64,000 nt of DNA, taken from contig JAHLJT010000631.1 of the NCBI GenBank assembly GCA_031308135.1, positions 266,524,948 to 266,588,947 of the forward strand, read 5' to 3'. Below the pieces are notes generated by a model that saw nothing but the letters and a program-made list of their open reading frames with translations, had not been told where the DNA came from and ran no database searches. The translations under genes were made by a program, and so were the position numbers. Below, piece after piece: positions 55,694-64,000 of this stretch. Each line of letters starts with the position of its first letter. Positions within the stretch are counted from its first letter, which is position 1. This DNA comes from Acheta domesticus. Taxonomy: Eukaryota > Arthropoda > Insecta > Orthoptera > Gryllidae.

Positions 55694-56990
55694 TTTTTCT
55701 ACAACTTATGGGAACTTTTATAACTTAAAATTCTCCACTGTCTCATTTCGTGGCAGTCGACATGCAAGATTCAGTCAAGGCCACCTAGCCCTCTCTTCCC
55801 TACACCTGCAGCTGACTTTGTTTTACCAGAGCGCCTGCGAGGGACTACAAAAGTTGCGGCAATAATATTCCGACGTCACCATTTTCGAATTTTCTCTCAT
55901 TTCTGGAAACGTCAACACCACCAGAAAGAACTACCATTCACTAAATATTTTAAACTAAAGAATTGGGTGTTTTTAAGGACAACCACACGGCAGCAGCAAA
56001 TAACACAAAATGACTTGCGTTCAGATCTAAACGTCACTCAAATGTTAATCTGTAATAACTATCATTGCGCTAGTCAAATAGGATCCAAGTGAAATTACGA
56101 TCCAATTTTTTAAAAATATAATTTTACGTAAAAAGTACTACTAATAAAAGAAATTAAAATTGAGAAGCATAATATAATTTTAAATGCAACTTTAATATAC
56201 ACACTCGAACGAAACATTTATTGCAACGATTCTCAATTATTAATGAAGTGCTAATACTTGGTGTGTAAGCGACTCTGTGATTGGTCAAGAACCTGTATCA
56301 TCATGAAAACTGTATCGAAATGGCTATCATTATGCAACTGGTTGCAGCCATCCAATGACAGCATTATACAACGGGAGTAGAAAAAGATAATTTTTAACGG
56401 CATTGCGGAAAAAAGACAAAAGTTGCAGTTTTACACGTAACTACAAAAAAATACCTTAAAGGTTTATCTGTGTTAGCAGAAGCAGTTTTTCAATAAATGG
56501 GTGAAGGGTTTTCCCTATATTCGCGTTTCAAGAAACGATAATTTTAGAAAACATCATTCATTCCAAATGGAACATGGGAAAGTACTACATAATCTTGTCA
56601 ATGATACGTATGCGAGCGTAAAATATCATAGTTCTGTAACACTAGTGTTACGTGTCCTTTTTAATTAAATACTTCACTTATACTTAATAATCGATGTTCT
56701 AGTAATAAATAAAATGATTACGAGAATATAATCTTTTCAAATTGTATTGATAAAATTGCAAGTATAAAACAATAACAGAAACACACATGAACAAAAATGA
56801 ACAAAAATATAGATTGTAAACCCAAATACAAAGCAATCCTTGCAGAGTTCAACTACCCCATCTTGGAAGGTCATGTGCCCTTTGACACGTAATGGTTAAA
56901 AAAATATTACTTATTACAAGAATAATTGATAACTTACATAAACTAGCTGCTACCCGGCACATTGCTGCCGCAGAAGAAATAGTTGAGGAA
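55694..56990. other. AT-rich DNA with one perfect palindrome
   Basis: No gene recognised. The 16-bp perfect palindrome GTAACACTAGTGTTAC lies at 56636-56651. Confidence 0.45.
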
Positions 56991-56999
56991 ATGTTTCTC

Positions 57000-58080
57000 T
57001 CCCCACTCTTTTTTTTCTCCTGTCTGTCTTTGTCTTTCTGTCTTTTCCCCTTTCTCATTTTCCTCACTCTATGTCTCTCTTCTTCCATCTGTCTCTCTTT
57101 CCCCCACAGTGTGTCTTTTCCCCTCTGTGTCTCTTTTCCCCCTCTATGTCTAATCTTCCCTTCTGTGTCTTCTTCCCCTTTGTCTCTTCTTCCCTCTGTG
57201 TCTCTTATCCCCCACTCTCTGACTCTCTTCTTCCCTCTTTCTTTTCCCGTTTTCTGATTCCCTCTTTCCATATTTCGCCTCTCACTATTTTCCTTCTCGC
57301 TCTATTTCCCCTATCGCTCTATTTGCCCTATTTTCCATCTCTCTCCATTTTCCCTCTCCCTTCTTTTCCCTCTCCCTCTATTTTCCCTTTCCCTCCATTT
57401 TCCCTTTCCCTCCATTTTCCATCTCCCTCCATTTTCCATTTCTCTCCATTTTCCATTTCTCTCCATTTTCCCTATCTCCATTTTTCCTGTCTCTCTCCAT
57501 GTTCCCTCTCTCTCCATGTTCCCTCTCTCTCCATGTTCCCTCTCTCTCCATGTTCCCTCTCTCTCCATGTTCCCTCTCTCTCCATGTTCCCTCTCTCTCC
57601 ATGTTCCCTCTCTCTCCATGTTCCCTCTCTCTCCATGTTCCCTCTCTCTCCATGTTCCCTCTCTCTCTCTCTCTTCATGTTCCCTCTCTCCATGTAACCT
57701 CTCTCCATGTAACCTCTCTCCATGTTCCTCTCTCTCCATGTTCCCTCTCTCTCTCCATGTTCCCTCTCTCTCTCCATGTTCCCTCTCTCTCCATGTTCCC
57801 TCTCTCTCCATGTTCCCTCTCTCTCTCCATGTTGCCTCTCTCTCCATATTCCCTCTCTCTCCATGTTCCCGTTATCGCTTTCTCCCTCGCTCTATTGGCC
57901 CTCTCTATTTTTTCTCTACTTGCCCTCTCTCTATTTTCTCTCTCCATTATCCCTCTCTCTCCACTTCTCCCTTTCTCTCCATTTTCCCTCTCTCTCCATT
58001 TCCCCCTCTATCTTAATTTCCCCTACTCTCCATTTTCCCCTCTCTCTTTGTCCCTCTTTCTCTTTTTCTCTTTTCTCTCA
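57000..58080. repeat. 1.1-kb polypyrimidine tract with embedded 17-bp minisatellite
   Basis: The plus strand is overwhelmingly C and T across about 1 kb. Within it, 57490-57870 consists of 17-bp units CTCTCTCTCCATGTTCC with some 19-bp versions carrying an extra CT. Flanking parts have related TCCATTTTCCCTC units, which suggests the array grew from pre-existing pyrimidine-rich DNA. Long frames on both strands are artefacts. The mirror-like purine/pyrimidine asymmetry is favourable to triplex DNA. Confidence 0.92.
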
Positions 58081-58199
58081 TCAACTTGCGCCTCCTGTTC
58101 CTACCATTCTCCTCGACCTCGCTCTAGGGCACACGGCAACGCCCAGCAACAATGAAGCTCACATGTATTGGGAATTGGAAGGGCAATCTTGTGCTGTAG

Positions 58200-58795
58200 C
58201 GTTAGAATCTAGCGCTGTAGAGTTACAATAATTGTAATATGCCTATGTTCTTCCGGCAAGTGCAAGCAATAAGTGACAAATGTTTATCGCAATCTGATGC
58301 ACGGTACGGCAGCGCATTAAGCACGAACCAACGAACATTGATTTTTATATATTTGATTAATTTTTTGTATAATTGTTTTTCGATATTTTAATAGTTATTC
58401 TGCTATTCGGGACAGATAAATCCAACAAATTGGAGATAATTAAAATTGACCCTGTTGTTCTTGTGTTATAAAAGGTTTAATTAACCCGACTTTGTTTTAT
58501 TTATTTTGATCCTGCGATTATGCAAAAAACGTAATACATAAATGCGAAGGATTATTCACTTGACTTTCTCAAGAAATAATATTCTAATGTTAAGTCATTA
58601 CATAAAATTCACATTACGATTTTATCGTCAGTTATAAAACATTGGAGAGAAAACGGACAACGAACTTGCAAAACAATGAGTTTATCTTTTTAGAAACAGG
58701 AAGCGTTCATAAACAAGAACACAACGGCGACCACGTCATTCCGGAGCCAAGTAGAAAAACGCGTTAGATCCATAAACAAACACCTCTTTTTAACA
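58200..58795. other. AT-rich DNA upstream of a candidate gene start
   Basis: No coding sequence recognised. Confidence 0.45.
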
Positions 58796-58799
58796 TCCC

Positions 58800-58957
58800 G
58801 CCATGAAGGTCGCCCTCAGTCGGCGGCAGACGCTACAGAGAGGCGTTACTCCGCATCGCAAAGATGTTCTAGTTACAGTTCTCGCCGCTCGAACACGTCG
58901 CCTAGACTTCCAGTAAACGAAAGCTGAAAGGAAAATCGATATTCACTGATTTTCGCC
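58800..58957 (+). promoter_or_regulatory. Candidate 5' UTR and core promoter of the 58958 exon
   Basis: GC content rises just before the candidate start codon. TCAGTC at 58816-58821 fits the insect initiator consensus TCAGTY, giving a possible start near 58818 and a 5' UTR of about 140 nt. No TATA box is evident, as is usual for Inr-type insect promoters. Speculative without transcript data. Confidence 0.3.
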
Positions 58958-59138
58958 ATGGCAGAGGGTTCGACGACCACTCCTGCCCCGTATGTGGAGC
59001 TCGCATCGATGCAAACTGCCCATTCGGAGCCTGCAGCTGAACATTCCGAAGATGCACCCAAGGAGACCTTCTGCGTTGACTCACAACTAACAAGGAGGCG
59101 GAACCCTGGTGTACGGCAATGGATAGCTGCTATCATAG
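58958..59138 (+). CDS. Candidate first coding exon, possibly a sugar-transporter-like MFS protein
   Basis: The ATG has a strong context (GCCATGG). The 60-codon exon begins MAEGSTTTPAPYVELASM, is hydrophilic and acidic, and ends TRRRNPGVRQWIAAIIG. It meets AG|GCAAGT, a near-perfect GC-AG donor, in phase 1; a weaker GT donor lies at 59143 (CAA|GTGTAC). A polar N-terminal tail followed by (V)RQW-AAIIG at the start of a hydrophobic segment is how many insect Tret1-like sugar transporters enter TM1. That family call is inference from a short match. GC-rich third positions in an AT-rich region support coding. No later exon is recognised downstream. Confidence 0.5.
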
Positions 59139-59144
59139 GCAAGT

Positions 59145-59475
59145 GTACATCTTCTATTACTTTCTCGCTATTTTTTTGTAACATAGACTTGAAATTTCTT
59201 TAACTTATTATTGCAAATAGGACTTATTATTACAGAGAGACAGATAACGGAGAACAATTTAGTGGGATACATAGTACACTATATTTTGATTTTTAACGCA
59301 AAATGTGTAAATAATATTCTTATGTTATTACAACTACTTGAATTGTAATTTTACACACTTTGAAAGGATGAGTAGGACTATTTTTAAAACAATATAGTCT
59401 ACCACGAATTTGCCTTATAACTATACAATTATTTCGGTTAATTGAGCTTCATAAATCATTACTGTTCCGAAAAAA
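59145..59475. other. AT-rich DNA, probable intron
   Basis: Nothing else recognised. It would be intron 1 of the gene starting at 58958. Confidence 0.35.
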
Positions 59476-59477
59476 AG

Positions 59478-59634
59478 AATCCGAAAAAGTAAGAAAATGT
59501 TTAAAAAGTACTTTGGGCGGCGATAGATGCCAGCTGGCAAGAGTATGTGTGAAGTCCGAATTGCTGGCAGAGGCCAATTGAAATAGAAAACTAATACGGG
59601 AAAGTCGGAGCCATTCTGTAGCACCACTATTGCA
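59478..59634 (+). repeat. Dispersed repeat R3, copy 1
   Basis: The phrases ATGTGTGAAGTCCGAATTGC, AATTGAAATAGAAAACTAAT and ACGGGAAAGTCGGAGCCATTC match copy 2 at 60152-60308 in order and orientation at roughly 75-80% by eye. Non-coding. Confidence 0.75.
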
Positions 59635-60151
59635 TTAATGAGTACATAATACCATAAAAAGTTTCTCGAAAACTTCAACCGTTTTCTGTGAAGACTAGCT
59701 CAAAATTCCGCATTTTAAGAAACACTCAAACGCTATTTTCTCATAAATGGCTACAAATATGTTTTCCAAACTTTTCGAACAGTTAGTGCTGATTAGACTC
59801 TTTAATAAAACGTGAAGTTGATTTTGCGGTATATTTTCGTTGTTTTTTTAATTAAATAAATGTAATTTTGTTCAAATATCTCACACAAATATCTCTCACA
59901 CCGATAAATGCACATTTAAAGAAATTAGTAAACACAATTAAATTTGTAAGTTAATGTGCTTCAAATGATTTCTAATGAAGTTTTTGAAATCACTAAAGAT
60001 TCCCGTGATAAAAGGCTTCAATTTTCGCAATTAGAGTAGCGCTTAATTGCCACTTTCTTAAAGATGGCTCAACATTTTCCACAGAAAACTGCTATTAGGA
60101 ACGAGATTTTACTGTTCTTGAATATTCTGAAAATAATATTTGCTTTCTACT

Positions 60152-60308
60152 ACTAAGAACACGAAAAATTAAGAAATTGTCCATATATGTATTTTGGCAG
60201 CGACACATGGCAGCTGGCCACAGTATATGTGAAGTCGTAACACTAGCCGAGACCAAAGGAAATAGAAAAATAATACGGGAAAGTCTGTGACATTCCGTAG
60301 TATAACTA
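60152..60308 (+). repeat. Dispersed repeat R3, copy 2
   Basis: Corresponding phrases are ATATGTGAAGTCGTAACACT, AAGGAAATAGAAAAATAATA and CGGGAAAGTCTGTGACATTC. It lies 674 bp from copy 1 and may be part of a longer duplicated element whose flanks have diverged. Confidence 0.75.
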
Positions 60309-60327
60309 GTTTTCTTTCCCGTATACG

Positions 60328-60500
60328 CAGAGTTCGGCAGTAACCAAAAAACATGTGTTTAAAATACATATTTTCTATACTTTTGTAATTTGTATTTTGT
60401 ATCGAAAATACATATTTGATCATATATTTTATATTTGTATCAAAATACTTTCTAAGAGTATTTTGTAATTTCAAAATACACAAATACTTTTTATTGATCC
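60328..60500 (+). mobile_element. hAT-like transposon end fragment
   Basis: It begins CAGAGTTCGGCAGTAACC and continues into repeated TATTTTGTAT / ATCAAAATAC words that alternate in both orientations. A CAG-rich terminus followed by TATTTTGTATTTTGTATC-type subterminal repeats is familiar from hAT-superfamily non-autonomous elements. The opposite end and the 8-bp duplication were not found, so it is probably truncated near 60500. Confidence 0.4.
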
Positions 60501-61225
60501 GCCGTTGAAAATTTGAATTTCAATATACAGTCAAATCTGGATAACACAAAGAATGAAAACACGATTTTTTTTATATTTAGAAGCAAGTAAGCTGACAATT
60601 TTGTAGGAGGCATTAGTTAACGGATTTTGGGGACCACCACACGGACGTTATTTTATATAGTCACATTATGCCTCACTGTCTGGAAGGGATTGGGTGCAAT
60701 GGTTAAAAGCTTGTGCTAACGCCGTTTACACAGTGAAAATGTGTAAAATCAGAATTCTACTATTTATGAATAAGTTTAATTTTTTCTCCTGTACTTAGAA
60801 TTATTCGTACAGTATTTTGCCTCAGAATAAATTACTGATACATCTCTTAGTTTCCAAGAGAAAATTAATGTCTCTTATCGGTCAAGATCACTTTTCTTTC
60901 GCGGAAATTCAACAGTTTTATCATAGCAGCGGAGGCAGACTTTTCCAGAAAATAGTGGCATGAAGACTTTTATCCCAAGATTCTCGTCCTGTATATTCAT
61001 TTCTTGCTATCTTATAGATTAACGCAACTTAAAATCAATCTCATCCTTGTCTGATCCCTGCCGACAGAGAAGAAAAAAGTTAAAAGAAGCCACAGACAAA
61101 AGAAATTAGGCAAATTAGTCTCATTTTCGATTTATGAAAGTAAATTAGACTCGTATAGGCATTCATGTTGAAATAGGCTCTTTTAGGCGCTATAAAATTG
61201 ACGGGTTTTAGTTCAAATAAATCTA
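60501..61225. other. AT-rich DNA without visible features
   Basis: No supported gene or repeat. Confidence 0.45.
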
Positions 61226-61227
61226 AA

Positions 61228-61230
<3 letters not shown>

Positions 61231-61277
<47 letters not shown>
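61231..61277. repeat. (TA)n microsatellite
   Basis: About 23 TA dinucleotides. Confidence 0.95.
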
Positions 61278-61280
<3 letters not shown>

Positions 61281-61402
61281 CGTTCTACTTATGATATAGT
61301 AAATGTGGAAATTGATAAACTAACAAACTATCATATTCTGGATGGAATATATTTCACTGTTGTTGGTTTAGATACAAAGAAAAAGTGTCATGTGAAATTG
61401 GT

Positions 61403-61432
61403 AAACCTGCCAAACCTGCCAAACCTGCCAAT
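61403..61432. repeat. 10-bp tandem repeat AAACCTGCCA, 3 copies
   Basis: Three perfect copies of a decamer unrelated in sequence to the GC-rich decamer minisatellites. Confidence 0.9.
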
Positions 61433-61699
61433 AATAAACGGTTCCTAAAATGTGACCACAAATTTTAAGACGCACATGAAGTTACTAATAAGCAGTATAG
61501 CAGTAAGCAATAAAGAAGTATAAATTCTAAATGGACAGAATGATGTACAATAGACTGAGACTTTCACTGGTAATTCTTTTTATTACAAAATTGATAATTT
61601 CTTCACACACGAGAACATAGTGCGCTTAGCGCATGCGCCCTGGGGGACAACACCTAAATGTAACAAGTGGTGCTAAAACAGCACATGCTTTCTCGCCCG

Positions 61700-61870
61700 T
61701 ACTTTCACGCGAAATTACGCGAAAAGTTCTTGAAGTTTCGAAAAATTGTACATGGCCTTATTTCAAAATCTATCTTTAAGGAACAGATTTCATGATGGGA
61801 AAGAATCTCTATCTTCATAATTATAGTTGTAGGAAGACACTGAAAAAAGTTGCACATCAGAGTTTTCATG
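61700..61870 (+). repeat. Dispersed repeat R4 fragment
   Basis: AAAAATTGTACATGGCCTTA, ATCTTTAAGGAACAGATTTC and TTGTAGGAAGACACTGAAAA correspond in order to 5100-5225. Confidence 0.7.
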
Positions 61871-63000
61871 AGACGTGTTTCATGGCAGAGCTTACTTCTA
61901 TCTACTCTACTGAATATTCCCTCCGCCCTATCCCGCCTCTCCCTGCCTTGCTCCGTACACACTAAATTACTTCTCACTAAAAAATATTTAAATTTTACTC
62001 CTATTTGGGTTCCCGCCCCCAAACTCCTTTCTCTTCGTAATTGAAAATAATAAAAACCTAAACAAAAAAATAAAATGCATATACTTACGTATATTCCGTT
62101 TGTGAAATTTTATATATTATACCAATACTTTCAATCAATTGGCACATTGTAAAACTTACTCTTTTTCATATTTTTTCTTCTCGCATATTTATAAAGGAGA
62201 GTTTGAAATCAATCTTGCCGCATCAATCGACGTTCACATATATTTCATTTTTGGATCCCGGCTTGACAACACTTTTTCTATTTAAAATAACAACCTTCAA
62301 AACCAGCGTTGTCACACATTAAATTCCTCCAAAAAGCTATTTATTTATACTGTTTTACTTCAATTATACTCCCGTTTTACTAAAAATTATATTATTGCCT
62401 AACTTTTATCAATTTAATAATTCCTTCAACACCCAAAGGTACTCTCTACTATCCCACTTTCTACTATATTAAAACACTTCTCTAAAACATGCATCCCTCC
62501 GTCTTAATTTACAACAAATAAACCTTTGTGCATTCATCACTTACGGCAATGTTAACCACATCCATCAGAAAATTATCTCTTCCAAACATTTAATCTCTTG
62601 AACACTTAATGCACCCACGCCTACACGCAATTAAAATCAATATTCAAGTTACTTTTACAAATAAAATGGAAAAAACTCAGAATTATTTCGGGTTAGACAA
62701 CTGACTGTGAAAAATAAACAAACAGTCCTAAGTATGAAGTCTGTACATTGATGAAATCAGTGATAGATTTCAGTCCATCTTCTGGTGTCGCGCAACTAAA
62801 CTATTGACATTGATGCACTCTTGAATCTATGATGCAATGCTAGCCGAAAAATATTCAAAAAAGTAATTATTTTGTGAATATGTAACGGTTAATGGTTGTA
62901 AATCATAGCCTATAGTACTCTAGACCTTTCAAAGAAGCTAGCTCAAAAGTTTCGTCAGTATTGACTCAGTAGATCCAAAGATTGTCGCGCTGTAAGTCAA
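61871..63000. other. AT-rich DNA without visible features
   Basis: No supported gene or repeat. Confidence 0.45.
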
Positions 63001-63104
63001 GGCACGTCTGTCTTTATATATTAGTGTAGATATAAATATAGATATACGTCAAAAGGGGCGCGCCTTCGAGATTGTTGGGCGCAATGACCAAGGCACGGCG
63101 GGCA

Positions 63105-63205
63105 TCTCCTGTATTATTTCAGTAGTATGCCTTTGGGTTCCGGCTCTCACACGCAACCAATCTTTATAAATGAGGGCTCGAAAGAAAGAGAATTTTAGAT
63201 TTTAG
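63105..63205 (+). mobile_element. Helitron-like left-end fragment, copy 3
   Basis: TCTCCTGTATTATTTCAGTA at 63105 follows an A, the expected A|TC junction. CACGCAACCAATCTTTATAA and GAAAGAAAGAGAATTTTAGA then match copies 1 and 2. Similarity stops near 63205 and no right-end hairpin was found, so the copy is truncated. Confidence 0.55.
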
Positions 63206-63239
63206 AAGATTATTTAAATTTCGTTTATTTATTAAATTT

Positions 63240-64000
63240 TGAAAAACGGGAATTATTGGTCGTTTCATTTAAAAACCATTCAATACTCCTTCCTTTTCCT
63301 GGAACTTGGCATCCGATATTTACTCCGAACTGGCAGCCGACTGTTGCGAGGCGCAGTTCACCTGAGCGGGGTCCACCGGTTATCGACAACCGACCGAGTC
63401 TCGGTCGGCCACCGGCGACCGAGAATTCACAACCGGCTGCGAAGGACAATCGAGCGCGTGGTCTTGAGAGAAGAGAGGCGAGTGAGCGCTGGTCGGTAAA
63501 ATTCGCGGAGAATGCAGACCTCTAGCAGCTACCTTCGACGAGAAGCGCTGAATAGACTGTGATATCTGTTGCGACGTGTACGCCCGAAGTAAGCAAACAC
63601 GCAATTATTCATTCAGTTGAGAGGGGCATGAGACATTCGCAAGCGTGCGTGAACGAGACGGCGGGAGGGAAGAAAGAAGAAGACGAGGACGAAAGGTGCC
63701 CGGAGAAGAAGATGGAAGAAGACGGAAGACGTCGCGGAAGGCGACGAGCAGCAGACGACGGAGGTGAAACGGCTCGCGCCGCAGCCGAGGGCAGCTGTCC
63801 GCAGCAAGGCGCTTCGAACGCTGTCGCACAACGGCCGGCGCGCGCCGCCGTCGCTCCAAGGCCGAACGTCGAGGCGCGCCGCGTGCGGAATCGGCGAAGT
63901 CAACGCTGGGCCGCGTACTGCGCCCCGCCACTGGGGAGAACTTTAAAAGGGAACGTTGGTGGGGAGAGTTGAGAGAGTGCACGGACCGAACAGAGAAATT
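63240..64000 (+). promoter_or_regulatory. GC-rich promoter-like or LTR-like edge region
   Basis: CpG-rich from about 63300 to the window end. An Inr-like TTCAGTTG lies near 63611 and a TATA-like TTTAAAAG at 63942-63949. The plus-strand frame 63559-63972 (Glu/Arg-rich, then Ala/Arg-rich) is unrecognised and has no splice support. Similar TATA-bearing GC islands occur at 11275-12115, 35136-36200 and 49650-50665. The window ends before a poly(A) signal could be seen, so promoter and LTR remain open. Confidence 0.3.

Noticed and set aside
57071..58231. Long Ser/Leu/Pro or Glu/Arg frames
   Set aside because: Artefacts of the polypyrimidine tract and its 17-bp units.
1..64000. CRISPR array
   Set aside because: Tandem repeats here are contiguous, without unique spacers, and the DNA is clearly eukaryotic.

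Overview
This window is animal nuclear DNA, almost certainly from an insect with a large, repeat-rich genome; a polyneopteran (stick insect, cockroach or termite type) is my guess. There are no operons, ribosome binding sites or long uninterrupted genes. Coding sequence appears only as short exons with splice sites. The background is AT-rich and broken by GC-rich islands, GC-rich minisatellites, polypyrimidine tracts and decayed insect-type mobile elements (LINEs, piggyBac-like, Helitron-like, hAT-like and tRNA-derived pieces). Most long open frames here are artefacts of minisatellites whose unit length is not a multiple of three.

The best host gene is on the minus strand: the first coding exon of a rhodopsin-like (class A) GPCR at 17887-18225. 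It encodes an N-terminal tail, TM1, TM2, the first extracellular loop and the TM3 cysteine, and ends at a consensus splice donor. Immediately downstream in transcription, at 16711-17886, lie eight further tandem copies of the 3' part of this exon. Each unit is 117 nt of coding sequence plus 25 nt of intron, and seven of the eight keep an intact GTGAGC donor. This is the most unusual structure in the window. Weaker host-gene candidates are a first coding exon at 58958-59138 (plus strand, possibly a sugar-transporter-type MFS protein), a possible last exon at 19124-19204 (minus) and a 13-codon MGGC first exon at 6825-6863 (plus).

Layout. 1-6200: AT-rich desert with two GC-rich islands and scattered repeat fragments. 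6200-6900: 10-bp GC minisatellite leading into a GC-rich possible promoter and exon. 7000-16100: repeat R1 copy A, purine-rich tract, LTR-like island, Helitron-like element and a 5'-truncated LINE. 16700-19200: GPCR exon array and neighbours. 19600-28200: GC islands, a decayed transposon gene, pyrimidine tracts and two TTAA-flanked piggyBac-like elements. 28800-30550: second LINE. 32800-33400: 11-bp minisatellite. 35100-36200: LTR-like island. 39500-42250: low-complexity C-rich tract and R1 copies E and B. 43800-46400: paired hairpins, R1 copy C, GC island and a 77-copy 10-bp minisatellite. 47800-54100: LINE tail, TATA-bearing LTR-like island, Helitron-like copy, Jockey-type LINE fragment, 10-bp minisatellite and R1 copy D. 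55500-58100: foldback element and long polypyrimidine tract. 58900-64000: MFS-like exon, repeats, a hAT-like end and a GC-rich promoter-like edge.

The host exons do not form a pathway that can be read here: each is one exon of a gene whose remainder lies outside the window or is unrecognisable. The repeats make up several families, and within the R1 and Helitron-like families every copy seen lies in the same orientation.
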